A DNA stretch of 64,000 bases from Streptomyces kanamyceticus (GTDB lineage Bacteria > Actinomycetota > Actinomycetes > Streptomycetales > Streptomycetaceae), in assembly GCF_008704495.1 (NCBI RefSeq), contig NZ_CP023699.1, forward strand, positions 4,650,001 to 4,714,000, read 5' to 3'. Positions within the stretch are counted from its first letter, which is position 1. The number at the start of each line of letters is the position of its first letter. Below the pieces are notes generated by a model that saw only the letters and a program-made list of their open reading frames with translations, ran no database searches and had not been told where the DNA came from. The translations under genes were made by a program, and so were the position numbers. Positions 36,336-45,111 of the stretch are shown in pieces.

Positions 36336-37115
36336 TCATGCGCGCCAGTCGAGCGGGACCTGCCTGCTGCGGTCCCAGGGGCGCTCCCAGCCCGCGAAGT
36401 GCAGGAGTCTATCGATCACACCGGCCGTGAAACCCCAGACCAGAGCGGACTCGACGAGGAAGGCGGGACCCTGGTGGCCCTTCGGGTGGACCGCCATCAC
36501 GCGGTTCGCGGGATCCGTGAGATCGGCCACGGGGACCGTGAAGACACGGGCCGTCTCGTTCGGGTCGACGACGCCCACCGGGCTCGGGGCGCGCCACCAG
36601 CCGAGCACGGGCGTGACGACGAAATCGCTCACGGGGATGAAGAGCCGGGGCAGCTCGGCGAAGAGCTGGACGCCGCGGGGGTCGAGGCCCGTCTCCTCCT
36701 CCGCCTCGCGCAGGGCCGCGCGCAGCGGTCCCTCCAGCTGCGGGTCGCCGTCCTCGGGGTCGAGGGCGCCGCCGGGGAAGGAGGGCTGGCCCGCATGCGA
36801 GCGGAGGGAGCCCGCGCGCTCCATCAGGAGCAGCTCGGGCCCCTTGGCGCCCTCTCCGAAGAGGACGAGCACGGCGGACTGGCGCCCTGCGCCGCTCTCC
36901 GGGGGCAGGAAGCGGCTCAGCTGGCGCGGCTCGATGGTCTCGGTGGCGCGGACGACAGGGGCGAGCCACGGGGGCAGGCCCGCGGTGCTCAGGAGGGCGG
37001 CCCTGGGGTCCTGCCCGGCGTGGTGGCCCCGGCCCCCGTCGGCCTCTTCGAAACCGCTGCTCATGTGGTTCGTATCGCTGGTCGTGGCGTTGGTCGTCTC
37101 GCTCGCGTGCGTCAT
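36336..37115 (-). CDS. Nudix hydrolase, CoA-pyrophosphatase type
   Basis: 259 residues from the ATG at 37115 (GGGGGT seven bases upstream). Nudix box present as G-A-L-D-P-E-D-G ... REAEEETGL, i.e. GX5EX7REUXEEXGU with normal spacing (about 137-159), preceded by HAGQPSFPGG, which is the CoA-specific signature upstream of the box. It should cleave CoA and related nucleotides. Same strand and order as nth, nudix, marP in other actinobacteria. Confidence 0.88.
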   Translation of the reverse strand: MTHASETTNATTSDTNHMSSGFEEADGGRGHHAGQDPRAALLSTAGLPPWLAPVVRATETIEPRQLSRFLPPESGAGRQSAVLVLFGEGAKGPELLLMERAGSLRSHAGQPSFPGGALDPEDGDPQLEGPLRAALREAEEETGLDPRGVQLFAELPRLFIPVSDFVVTPVLGWWRAPSPVGVVDPNETARVFTVPVADLTDPANRVMAVHPKGHQGPAFLVESALVWGFTAGVIDRLLHFAGWERPWDRSRQVPLDWRA

Positions 37116-37179
37116 CGGCACCCCCGTCCGTTGTGGAGAACGCTCTTGGCCCCTCGGTTCGTTCCGCCCCGCCCCGATG

Positions 37180-38223
37180 TCACCCCGCGGCCAGCGGCGG
37201 CGCGGGCCTTCCCGGGTAGTCCGGCGGCGGCTTGAGCCGCTGGCCGGGGAGCCCGCCCATCTCGTACTTCAGGAGCTTCTTCGCCTTCTCCGGGTCGGTC
37301 TCGCCCTCTCCGTACGACGGGCAGAGCTCGGCGATCGGGCAGGCGCCGCAGGCGGGCTTGCGGGAGTGGCAGATGCGGCGGCCGTGGAAGATCACGCGGT
37401 GCGAGAGCATCGTCCACTCGCTCTTCGGGAAGAGCGCCGCGATGGCCGTCTCGACCTTCTCCGGGTCCGTCTCCTCCGTCCACTTCCAGCGGCGCACCAG
37501 TCGGCCGAAGTGGGTGTCCACGGTGATGCCGGGGACTCCGAAGGCGTTGCCGAGGACGACGAACGCGGTCTTGCGGCCCACTCCGGGGAGCTTGACGAGG
37601 TCCTCCACGCGGCCGGGGACCTCTCCCCCGAAGTCGTCCCGCAGGGCCTTCGAGAGGCCCATGATCGACTTGGTCTTGGCCCGGAAGAAGCCGGTCGGCC
37701 TGATGAGCTCCTCGACCTCTTCGGGGACGGCCGCGGCCAGGTCCTCCGGGGTCGGGTACGCGGCGAACAGGCGCGGTGTCGTCTGGTTCACGCGCAGGTC
37801 GGTGGTCTGCGCGGAGAGGACGGTGGCCACCAGGAGCTCGAAGGGGTTCTCGAAGTCCAGCTCGGGGTGGGCGTACGAATAGACCTCGGCGAGCTCGCGG
37901 TTGATGCGGCGGGCGCGGCGGACGAGGGCGGTGTGGGACTCGGGCTTCTGGGCTGCAGCCTTCTTGGCCGTTGTCGCGGTCGGCTTGGCTGCCGACTTCT
38001 TCGCTGCCGACTTCTTCGCTGTCGACTTCTTGGCCGCGGGTTTCTTGACCGCGGCCGCCGTCTTCTTCGCGGAGGCCGCCGCCGTCTTCTTCGCTGGCGT
38101 CGTCTTCTTCACCGTGTTCACCGTGAGTGCCTTAGATCGTCCGAGGGCTGTCCGATTTGTCGCTTTGCCGGGCGCGCTGGACGCATGTTCGCCCACAGCG
38201 GAATCATGGGATGCGGCCGCCAT
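37180..38223 (-). CDS. nth: Endonuclease III with lysine/alanine-rich N-terminal extension
   Basis: Base-excision repair glycosylase/AP lyase for oxidised pyrimidines. The helix-hairpin-helix ends in [18 protein letters not shown] with the catalytic lysine (about 216), followed by VDTHFGR with the catalytic aspartate (about 232). The iron-sulfur cluster motif [17 protein letters not shown] (C-X6-C-X2-C-X5-C) is intact near residue 280. The first 90 residues are KK-A-A-type repeats ([19 protein letters not shown]), resembling histone H1 and the TopA tail in this window, probably a DNA-binding arm. ATG 38223 was preferred because GAGGG lies nine bases before it; GTG 38265 would add 14 residues. 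Confidence 0.93.
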   Translation of the reverse strand: MAAASHDSAVGEHASSAPGKATNRTALGRSKALTVNTVKKTTPAKKTAAASAKKTAAAVKKPAAKKSTAKKSAAKKSAAKPTATTAKKAAAQKPESHTALVRRARRINRELAEVYSYAHPELDFENPFELLVATVLSAQTTDLRVNQTTPRLFAAYPTPEDLAAAVPEEVEELIRPTGFFRAKTKSIMGLSKALRDDFGGEVPGRVEDLVKLPGVGRKTAFVVLGNAFGVPGITVDTHFGRLVRRWKWTEETDPEKVETAIAALFPKSEWTMLSHRVIFHGRRICHSRKPACGACPIAELCPSYGEGETDPEKAKKLLKYEMGGLPGQRLKPPPDYPGRPAPPLAAG

Positions 38224-38367
38224 CTCAGCACCCTCGGCCTGTGCTCTCACCGGCTTTTTGGACACCCGGCCAGCCTAGGGCCCCACACTGACATCCGTAC
38301 TTGACCCCATGGATCGGCCCCCAATTGGCCCCCTCCCGCACAGCATGCCGCGCCGGTGCGGCATCCT

Positions 38368-38381
38368 TGTGACTGATCACA
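38368..38381. promoter_or_regulatory. Crp-like palindrome between nth and crp
   Basis: TGTGACTGATCACA, a 14-bp palindrome with the two half-sites TGTGA and TCACA seen in Crp operators, but with a 4-bp rather than the usual 6-bp spacer. It lies 66 bp before the crp start in the divergent nth/crp promoter region, so autoregulation is possible but uncertain. Confidence 0.4.
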
Positions 38382-38446
38382 CTGTTTTGCACCGTCCGGC
38401 AAAATGGGGACCGGTCCCCTGATGCAGGTCGACAAGGAGAGAACTC

Positions 38447-39121
38447 GTGGACGACGTTCTGCGGCGCGCCCCGCTCTTCGCGGCGCTCGATGACGAGCAG
38501 GCCGCGGAGCTTCGCGGCTCCATGAGTGAGGTGACGCTCGCGCGCGGAGACGCCCTTTTCCATGAGGGAGACCCCGGAGACCGCCTCTACGTGGTCACCG
38601 AGGGCAAGGTGAAGCTTCACCGAACCTCACCCGACGGCCGGGAGAACATGCTCGCGGTGCTCGGCCCCGGCGAGCTCATCGGTGAGCTTTCGCTCTTCGA
38701 CCCGGGCCCGCGTACGGCCACGGCGTCCGCCCTCACCGAGGTCAAGCTGCTCGGCCTCGGCCACGGCGACCTCCAGCCCTGGCTGAACGCACGCCCCGAG
38801 GTGGCTTCCGCGCTGCTGCGCGCCGTCGCCCGGCGCCTGCGCAAGACCAACGACCAGATGTCCGACCTGGTCTTCTCCGACGTGCCCGGGCGTGTGGCCC
38901 GCGCGCTGCTCGACCTGTCGCGCCGGTTCGGCGTGCAGTCCGAGGAGGGCATCCACGTCGTGCACGACCTCACGCAGGAAGAGCTCGCCCAGCTGGTCGG
39001 CGCCTCCCGCGAGACGGTCAACAAGGCGCTCGCGGACTTCGCCGGGCGCGGCTGGCTGCGCCTCGAGGCCCGCGCGGTGATCCTCCTGGACGTGGAGCGG
39101 CTCGCGAAGCGCTCGCGCTGA
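38447..39121 (+). CDS. crp: cAMP receptor protein family regulator Crp
   Basis: 224 residues, GTG start at 38447 with AAGGAGAG upstream. Cyclic-nucleotide-binding domain (about 8-125) with GELIGELSLFDPGPRTATA, holding the conserved glutamate and arginine that contact cAMP. C-terminal winged helix with recognition helix QLVGASRETVNKAL (about 185). In S. coelicolor Crp controls germination, secondary metabolism and central carbon genes. A palindromic candidate operator lies upstream, and a bidirectional terminator follows. Confidence 0.95.
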   Translation: MDDVLRRAPLFAALDDEQAAELRGSMSEVTLARGDALFHEGDPGDRLYVVTEGKVKLHRTSPDGRENMLAVLGPGELIGELSLFDPGPRTATASALTEVKLLGLGHGDLQPWLNARPEVASALLRAVARRLRKTNDQMSDLVFSDVPGRVARALLDLSRRFGVQSEEGIHVVHDLTQEELAQLVGASRETVNKALADFAGRGWLRLEARAVILLDVERLAKRSR

Positions 39122-39145
39122 CGCTGACGCCGATTCCGTACGTTG

Positions 39146-39178
39146 ATGGGCCCTGCCTCTTCTGGAGGCAGGGCCCAT
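39146..39178. terminator. Bidirectional terminator between crp and the MBL gene
   Basis: Perfect 14-bp stem (39146-39159 with 39165-39178) with a 5-nt loop, located between two convergent genes. Confidence 0.88.
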
Positions 39179-39211
39179 CTGCCGTGTTCGTGGCAGGAAC
39201 CACCCGACCGG

Positions 39212-40042
39212 CTAGATCAAGCCGTGCTCCCGCAAGTACTCCAGCTGCGCGCGTACGGAGAGCTCGGCCGCGGGCCACAGGGAGCGGTCCACGTCCGCGT
39301 ACACGTGCGCGACGACGTCGGAGGCCTCCGTATGACCGTTCTCCACGGCCGTCTCGACCTGGGCGAGCCGGTGGGCGCGGTGCGCGAGGTAGAACTCGAC
39401 GGCGCCCTGGGCGTCTTCGAGTACGGGTCCGTGGCCCGGCAGGACGGTGTGGACGCCGTCGTCGACGGTCAGTGACCTCAGGCGGCGCAACGAGTCGAGA
39501 TAGTCGCCCAGACGGCCGTCAGGGTGCGCCACGACCGTCGTGCCGCGGCCGAGCACCGTGTCACCCGTCAGGACCGCCCGGTCGGCGGGGAGATGGAAGC
39601 AGAGCGAGTCCGCGGTGTGTCCTGGCGTGGGGACGACGCGCATCTCCAGGCCGCCCGTGGTGATCACGTCACCGGCGGCCAGGCCCTCGTCACCGAGGCG
39701 CAGGGCGGGATCCAGGGCCCGCACATGCGTACGAGTCAGTTCGGCGAAGCGGGCGGCGCCCTCCGCGTGGTCCGGGTGACCGTGGGTCAGGAGGGTCAGC
39801 GCGACGCGCTTCCCGGCCTTCTCGGCGGTCTCGACGACCCGGCTCAGGTGGGCGTCGTCCAATGGCCCCGGGTCGATGACGACCGCCAGGGGCGAGTCCG
39901 GCTCGGCGACGATCCAGGTGTTGGTGCCGTCCAGGGTCATCGCGGAGGCGTTGGGCGCGAGCACGTTGACGGCACGGTCGGTGGCGGGCCCGCTGAGGAC
40001 CCCGCCACGGGGCTGGCCGGGGAGGGCTGCGGCTTCGGTCAT
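39212..40042 (-). CDS. Metallo-beta-lactamase-fold hydrolase
   Basis: 276 residues. Metal-binding THGHPDHAEG (about 87) with H-x-H-x-D-H, a further GHTADSLCF with a metal-ligand histidine, a Gly-Asp-Thr (TGDTVLG) and PGHGP with the terminal histidine. This fits the LACTB2/glyoxalase-II-like branch rather than antibiotic resistance enzymes. Conserved in the same position next to crp and RidA in actinobacteria; substrate unknown (LACTB2 members are RNases). Confidence 0.83.
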   Translation of the reverse strand: MTEAAALPGQPRGGVLSGPATDRAVNVLAPNASAMTLDGTNTWIVAEPDSPLAVVIDPGPLDDAHLSRVVETAEKAGKRVALTLLTHGHPDHAEGAARFAELTRTHVRALDPALRLGDEGLAAGDVITTGGLEMRVVPTPGHTADSLCFHLPADRAVLTGDTVLGRGTTVVAHPDGRLGDYLDSLRRLRSLTVDDGVHTVLPGHGPVLEDAQGAVEFYLAHRAHRLAQVETAVENGHTEASDVVAHVYADVDRSLWPAAELSVRAQLEYLREHGLI

Positions 40043-40162
40043 GCGGAGGTGTCTCCCGTCAGGGGCGGTTCAGGAGCGGTTCAGGGGGGCGGTTCAAGGG
40101 CGGTGTGGTGGCCCGGGCGGTGCGCTGCGCCGCCTCGGGGGCGGGGCCGCGCCCCCTCGGGC

Positions 40163-40190
40163 CGCGACCCGAGGGGCCCCTCGGGTCGCG
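40163..40190. terminator. 28-bp perfect palindrome
   Basis: CGCGACCCGAGGGG joined directly to its reverse complement at 40163-40190, without a loop, in the 180-bp gap between two minus-strand genes. It may form a cruciform or an RNA hairpin that limits readthrough from the Nudix gene into the MBL gene. Confidence 0.7.
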
Positions 40191-40225
40191 ATCGCGGCTG
40201 CGGGGCCGTGCTCGCCCGGTGTCCC

Positions 40226-41101
40226 TCACGCGCCGCCGCCCGGCCCGATGTGCTTGGTGAACTCGTCGTGGCCGGGCCAGGAGAGGACCAGCTCGCCGTC
40301 CTCCACGCGGGCCCTCGCCAGTACGGGAGTCATGTCCTGCTCCGGTGCCGCCGCGAGTGCCGCCGCCGGGGTCCGGTGGGCGCTCAGGGCCCGCAGCGTG
40401 GAGATCGTGGGCGGCATCATCAGGAGTTCGCCCTTGTCGTAGCGGGCGGCCGCCTCCGTGGGGCGGATCCAGACCGTGCGGTCCGCCTCCGTGGAGGCGT
40501 TGCGCGTGCGCTGTCCGGCGGGCAGCCCGGCCACGAAGAAGAACGTGTCGTAGCGCCGGGGCTCGAACTCGGGGGTGATCCAGCGCGCCCAGGCGCCGAG
40601 CAGATCGCTGCGCAGGACCAGGCCCCTGCGGTCCAGGAACTCCGCGAAGGAGACGTCGCGGGCCACCAGCGCCTCGCGGTCCGCCTCCCAGTCGTCGCCC
40701 GTGGTGTCGCCGACGACGGTGTCCGGGGTCGGCCCCGCGAGCAGGACGCCCGCCTCCTCGTACGTCTCACGGACCGCCGCGCACACGATCGCCTGCGCCT
40801 CGGCCTCGCCGTCGACGCCGAGGCGGGCCGCCCAGGACGCGCGCGTGGGGCCCGCCCAGCGCACCAGACGGTCGTCGTCGCGCGGGTCGACGCCGCCGCC
40901 CGGATACGCGTACGCGCCTCCGGCAAAGGCCATGGAGGCGCGTCTGCGCAGCATGTGTACTTCAGGAGCGCCGTGCTCCGCACCGTCCCTGAGCAGCATG
41001 ACGGTCGCGGCCCGGCGCGGGGTCGCCGGAGTCAGCTCGCCGCTCGCCAGGGCGCGGATGCGGTCGGGCCACTCCGGGGGATACCACTGCCCATTTGCCA
41101 T
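40226..41101 (-). CDS. Nudix hydrolase, NUDT19-like with long insertion
   Basis: 291 residues. The Nudix motif is split: AYPGGGVDP near residue 67 is followed by about 40 residues before AAVRETYEEAGVL (RETYEEAGV) near 110, the layout of the NUDT19/acyl-CoA diphosphatase group. A start at ATG 41101 has no Shine-Dalgarno but TAGCCT lies seven bases upstream, consistent with a leaderless transcript. Same direction as the MBL gene downstream. Substrate unknown; the family acts on CoA derivatives. Confidence 0.82.
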   Translation of the reverse strand: MANGQWYPPEWPDRIRALASGELTPATPRRAATVMLLRDGAEHGAPEVHMLRRRASMAFAGGAYAYPGGGVDPRDDDRLVRWAGPTRASWAARLGVDGEAEAQAIVCAAVRETYEEAGVLLAGPTPDTVVGDTTGDDWEADREALVARDVSFAEFLDRRGLVLRSDLLGAWARWITPEFEPRRYDTFFFVAGLPAGQRTRNASTEADRTVWIRPTEAAARYDKGELLMMPPTISTLRALSAHRTPAAALAAAPEQDMTPVLARARVEDGELVLSWPGHDEFTKHIGPGGGA

Positions 41102-41199
41102 GCGCGGAGGCTATCCCCAAGTGGGCTGATGTTCGAGAGGCAACGATCAGTGCCTACAGGGGCCCCGAAAACCGAGGCCCCAGGAAGGCCGAAAGCCGC

Positions 41200-41670
41200 C
41201 TACGCCTCCGTCAGCTCCACCTGGAACTCGACCTCGACCGGAGCGTCGAGCGGCAGCACCGCGACACCGACGGCACTGCGCGCGTGTACGCCCTTGTCGC
41301 CGAGAACCTCACCGAGGAGCTCGCTCGCGCCGTTGATGACTCCCGGCTGCCCGGTGAAGTCGGGGGCGGACGCCACGAAGCCGACGACCTTCACGACGCG
41401 CGCGATGCGGTCCAGGTCACCGGCGACCGACTTGACCGCGGCCAGCGCGTTCAGCGCGCAGACGCGGGCCAGGTCCTTGGCCTCCTCCGCGGTGACCTCG
41501 GCGCCGACCTTGCCGGTCACGGCGAGCTTGCCCTCCACCATCGGGAGCTGGCCCGCGGTGTAGACGTACACGCCGGACTGGACGGCGGGCTGGTACGAGG
41601 CCAGCGGCGGCACGACCTCGGGCAGCGTCAGGCCGAGCTCGGCGATGCGTGCCTCGACGGCCCCGCTCAT
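41200..41670 (-). CDS. RidA/YjgF-family protein
   Basis: 156 residues from the ATG at 41670, overlapping the stop of the DUF4177 gene (ATGA). It contains SGVYVYTAGQLP and the RidA-like region DFTGQPGVINGASELL. RidA proteins deaminate reactive enamine/imine intermediates from amino-acid enzymes. This one belongs to the variant group with an extended N-terminus, in which the usual catalytic arginine is not obvious in my reading, so imine deaminase activity is not assured. Confidence 0.83.
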   Translation of the reverse strand: MSGAVEARIAELGLTLPEVVPPLASYQPAVQSGVYVYTAGQLPMVEGKLAVTGKVGAEVTAEEAKDLARVCALNALAAVKSVAGDLDRIARVVKVVGFVASAPDFTGQPGVINGASELLGEVLGDKGVHARSAVGVAVLPLDAPVEVEFQVELTEA

Positions 41671-41828
41671 GCCTGCTTCTCGCGCTTCAGATAGGCCACG
41701 AGCTGCTCGGGGTTGTTCGGCCCGGGCACGACCTGGACCAGCTCCCAGCCGTCCTCGCCCCAGGTGTCCAGAATCTGCTTCGTGGCATGGACGAGCAGCG
41801 GCACGGTTGCGTATTCCCACTTGGTCAT
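41667..41828 (-). CDS. DUF4177-family small protein
   Basis: 53 residues beginning MTKWEYATVPLLVHATKQIL and containing GEDGWELVQVVPGP, the signature of DUF4177. Start at ATG 41828, with TACAGT eight bases upstream and no Shine-Dalgarno, so probably leaderless. Coupled to the RidA gene. Function unknown. Confidence 0.85.
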   Translation of the reverse strand: MTKWEYATVPLLVHATKQILDTWGEDGWELVQVVPGPNNPEQLVAYLKREKQA

Positions 41829-41910
41829 GTGGCCGACTGTAGCCGGTGTCACGGGGTGCTCAGGGTGGGCTCCTGCGTAGCCCGGGCGACGACTGGTTAG
41901 GCTCGAATAC

Positions 41911-42891
41911 GTGAGCAGGCTCCAGGTCGTCAGTGGCAAGGGCGGTACCGGCAAGACCACGGTGGCCGCGGCCCTCGCGCTCGCCCTCGCGACGGAGGGC
42001 AAGCGCACCCTCCTCGTGGAGGTCGAGGGCAGGCAGGGCATCGCGCAGCTCTTCGAGACGGAGGCGCTGCCTTATGAGGAGCGGAAGATCGCCGTCGCTC
42101 CCGGGGGCGGGGAGGTGTACGCCCTCGCCATCGACCCCGAGCTGGCGCTGCTCGACTACCTCCAGATGTTCTACAAACTGGGGGGCGCTGGGCGCGCGCT
42201 CAAGAAGCTCGGTGCCATCGACTTCGCCACCACCGTCGCGCCCGGGCTGCGGGACGTGCTGCTGACCGGCAAGGCGTGCGAAGCCGTGCGCCGCAAGGAC
42301 AAGCAGGGGCGGTACGCGTACGACTGCGTGGTGATGGACGCCCCGCCGACGGGCCGCATCACGCGCTTCTTGAACGTGAACGACGAGGTGGCGGGGCTCG
42401 CGAAGATCGGGCCCATACACAACCAGGCGCAGGCCGTGATGCGGGTGCTCAAGTCGCCCGAGACGGCCGTGCACTTGGTGACGCTGCTTGAAGAGATGCC
42501 CGTCCAGGAGACCGCGGACGGGATCGCCGAGCTGCGGGACGCGCAGCTGGCCGTGGGCCGCGTCATCGTGAACATGGTGCGGCCCGAGGTGCTCGACGAG
42601 GCGGAGCTCGAACTCGGCCTGGCGCAGCCGCCGCGTGCCGCCATCGCCAAGTCGCTGTCCGCCGCGGGGCTCGGCGGGGCGCGGCGGGGCGGCGGCGCCG
42701 AGCGGCTCGTCGACCCGCTGCTCGAACAGGCCGCGGAGTACGCCGAGCGGTACGCCCTGGAGCGCGACCAGCGGGCCGTGCTGACCGGTTTCGGCAAGCC
42801 GCTGCACGAACTCCCACTGCTCGCTGGCGGGATGGACCTCGCGGGCCTGTACGAGCTCGCCACGGCACTGCGGAAGCAAGGGATCGCATGA
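41911..42891 (+). CDS. ArsA/GET3-like ATPase, first of a pair
   Basis: 326 residues from the GTG at 41911. Walker [21 protein letters not shown] near the N-terminus with the signature lysine of SIMIBI ATPases, and [15 protein letters not shown] as switch II/Walker B region. In mycobacteria the syntenic pair Rv3679/Rv3680 is an ArsA/GET3-like hetero-complex linked to redox and glycerol metabolism. TAGGCT lies about eight bases before the GTG and there is no Shine-Dalgarno, suggesting a leaderless message. Its stop overlaps the next start (ATGA). Confidence 0.88.
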   Translation: MSRLQVVSGKGGTGKTTVAAALALALATEGKRTLLVEVEGRQGIAQLFETEALPYEERKIAVAPGGGEVYALAIDPELALLDYLQMFYKLGGAGRALKKLGAIDFATTVAPGLRDVLLTGKACEAVRRKDKQGRYAYDCVVMDAPPTGRITRFLNVNDEVAGLAKIGPIHNQAQAVMRVLKSPETAVHLVTLLEEMPVQETADGIAELRDAQLAVGRVIVNMVRPEVLDEAELELGLAQPPRAAIAKSLSAAGLGGARRGGGAERLVDPLLEQAAEYAERYALERDQRAVLTGFGKPLHELPLLAGGMDLAGLYELATALRKQGIA

Positions 42892-44255
42892 CCCCGGACC
42901 CGGCACGGACCTCCGACACCGCCCGCACCCCGGACGACGCCGCGCGGCCGCTGGATTCCGCCCGCGCGCTGGACGTCGACGCGCTGCTCGACGACCCGAA
43001 GACCCGCATCGTGGTGTGCTGCGGCTCCGGTGGCGTCGGCAAGACGACCACGGCGGCCGCCCTGGGGCTGCGCGCGGCCGAGCGGGGCCGCAAGGTCGTC
43101 GTCCTCACCATCGACCCGGCGCGCAGGCTCGCCCAGTCGATGGGCATCGACCAGCTCGACAACGTGCCGCGGCAGGTCAAGGACGTGGCGGGCGAGGGCG
43201 AGCTGCACGCCATGATGCTCGACATGAAGCGCACGTTCGACGAGATCGTCGAGGCGCACGCGGACAAGGAGCGGGCGGCCGCGATCCTCGGCAACCCCTT
43301 CTACCAGTCGCTCTCGGCGGGCTTCGCGGGCACGCAGGAGTACATGGCGATGGAGAAGCTGGGGCAGCTGCGCTCGCGTGACGAGTGGGACCTGATCGTC
43401 GTCGACACGCCGCCGTCGCGCTCGGCCCTGGACTTCCTCGACGCTCCCAAGCGTCTCGGGTCCTTCCTCGACGGCAAGCTGATCCGGCTGCTCATGGCCC
43501 CGGCGAAGGTGGGCGGCCGGGCCGGGATGAAGTTCCTGAATGTCGGCATGTCGATGATGACGGGGGCCCTCGGCAAGCTGCTCGGCGGGCAGTTGCTGCG
43601 CGACGTACAGACGTTCGTGGCCGCGATGGACACCATGTTCGGCGGGTTCCGCACGCGCGCGGACGCGACGTACCGCCTGCTGCAGGCGCCGGGGACGGCG
43701 TTCCTCGTCGTGGCGTCGCCGGAGCGGGACGCGCTGCGGGAGGCCGCGTACTTCGTGGAGCGCCTGGCCGCAGACGACATGCCGCTGGCCGGTCTCGTAC
43801 TGAACCGTGTGCACGGCAGCGGCGCCGCTCAGTTGTCGGCCGAGCGGGCGCTTGCCGCCGCGGAAAATCTTGACGAGAGCCGCATTGTGGATCAGGAGGA
43901 CGGGAAGATTGGAGTTCGTGACGCCCCGGACCATGCCCCGGACGCCGACCCGGTTCGTAACTCCCTCACGGATCCCGGGACTTCCGAGGCCCCCCGGCCG
44001 TCCGAGGCTTCCCAGACGCCCGAGAACACAGACCCCGACGATCCGTCGGCAGGCCGTCCTTCAGTCGAGCAGTTGACCGCGGGGCTGCTCCGGCTGCACG
44101 CCGAACGCATGCGGCTGCTCGCGCGTGAACAGCACACGCGCGATCGCTTCACCGCGCGCCACCCCGAGGTGGCGGTGGCCGAAGTGGCCGCGCTGCCGGG
44201 CGATGTGCACGACCTCGCGGGCCTCCGGACCATTGGGGACCGGCTGGCAGGCTGA
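42888..44255 (+). CDS. ArsA/GET3-like ATPase, second of a pair
   Basis: 455 residues, coupled to the first ATPase. Walker [19 protein letters not shown] near residue 45, [13 protein letters not shown] as switch I region, and [17 protein letters not shown] as switch II. A C-terminal Pro/Ser/Glu-rich stretch (about residues 345-390) separates the core from a helical tail. It probably forms a complex with the upstream ATPase. Divergent genes here include wblA, with which this pair is consistently linked in actinobacteria. Confidence 0.88.
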   Translation: MTPDPARTSDTARTPDDAARPLDSARALDVDALLDDPKTRIVVCCGSGGVGKTTTAAALGLRAAERGRKVVVLTIDPARRLAQSMGIDQLDNVPRQVKDVAGEGELHAMMLDMKRTFDEIVEAHADKERAAAILGNPFYQSLSAGFAGTQEYMAMEKLGQLRSRDEWDLIVVDTPPSRSALDFLDAPKRLGSFLDGKLIRLLMAPAKVGGRAGMKFLNVGMSMMTGALGKLLGGQLLRDVQTFVAAMDTMFGGFRTRADATYRLLQAPGTAFLVVASPERDALREAAYFVERLAADDMPLAGLVLNRVHGSGAAQLSAERALAAAENLDESRIVDQEDGKIGVRDAPDHAPDADPVRNSLTDPGTSEAPRPSEASQTPENTDPDDPSAGRPSVEQLTAGLLRLHAERMRLLAREQHTRDRFTARHPEVAVAEVAALPGDVHDLAGLRTIGDRLAG

Positions 44256-44283
44256 CTCGTCCCGGGCCGGACGGCCCGGGCGG

Positions 44284-44628
44284 CTAGCCCACTGCCGCGT
44301 AGCTCTCGTACGTCTCCTCGTCCTCCAAGTCCACGGGCAGCAGGCCCGTGCCTCGCTCGTACTCCGAGCGCGCTGTCTCCAGGAGCCTGCGCCACGAGGT
44401 GACGGTGGGGCGCCTGCGCAGCAGCGCGCGGCGCTCCCGCTCAGTCATGCCACCCCACACGCCGAACTCGACGCGGTTGTCGAGCGCGTCGGCCAGGCAC
44501 TCGGTCCGCACCGGACATCCGGTGCACACCGCCTTGGCCCTGTTCTGCGCTGCTCCTTGAACGAACAGTTCATCTGGATCGGTAGTGCGGCAGGCCGCCT
44601 GCGCACTCCAGTCGGTTACCCAGCCCAT
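44284..44628 (-). CDS. wblA: WhiB-family regulator WblA
   Basis: 114 residues from the ATG at 44628 (GGAGAGGAC upstream). Four iron-sulfur cluster cysteines: C in QAACRTT, then AVCTGCPVRTEC (C-x2-C-x5-C), followed by GVWGG and the basic tail ERRALLRRR of WhiB proteins. WblA in Streptomyces represses antibiotic production and is needed for sporulation; the position matches mycobacterial whiB4 between the ArsA-like ATPases and the class A PBP. The gene is convergent with the ATPase gene and divergent from the PBP gene. An in-frame upstream ATG at 44685 lacks a ribosome-binding site. Confidence 0.96.
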   Translation of the reverse strand: MGWVTDWSAQAACRTTDPDELFVQGAAQNRAKAVCTGCPVRTECLADALDNRVEFGVWGGMTERERRALLRRRPTVTSWRRLLETARSEYERGTGLLPVDLEDEETYESYAAVG

Positions 44629-45111
44629 ACCGGCGCCGTCCTCTCCCGAATCGAGGCTCCCCCACGGCGGCAGCGGCATATTCACCGCCGCCAGTTGAGG
44701 ACGTTACGGAAGGTGGGCACAGCGCAACACCCCCTTCGGGCCCAATCTTGAATGGTCCGAACGGACTATGCGTAAGCGGCAGATCACCCGACGGAGTGAC
44801 CTGGCGACATGCGTGAGGAATCCCGCATACCGGGATAGTTCAGTTGAGTCACAACGGACGCGAAGCGTCACATGAGGCGAATTCGGACAGGTATCCGCCG
44901 GATTCGGGGGCGACGGAGGGCTTGGTGCTGAACCGCACTGTTGTGACAGTTGAGAGCAGCTTAGGCCAAGGCATTGAGGCCTGTCCGGCGAATCGGAACG
45001 TACGCGGCTGCCTCGCAGAAGGCGCGCGCCTGCCGCACCGGGGCGTCATTTCGGTCGATCTTGGGGGCTCGCTCACTCGGAACGCCGTTGACTACGGATT
45101 AGGCTGCCCTC
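44629..45111. promoter_or_regulatory. Divergent wblA / PBP regulatory region
   Basis: 483 bp without a supported gene. It should hold a long wblA leader and promoter and the PBP promoter; TAGGCT at 45100-45105 is seven bases before the PBP ATG. A short inverted repeat GTCCGAACGGAC is at 44755-44766. No operator can be named with confidence. Confidence 0.5.

Noticed and set aside
44755..44820. BldD-type operator near wblA
   Set aside because: TCAC and GTGA half-sites occur but in the wrong order for the BldD consensus.
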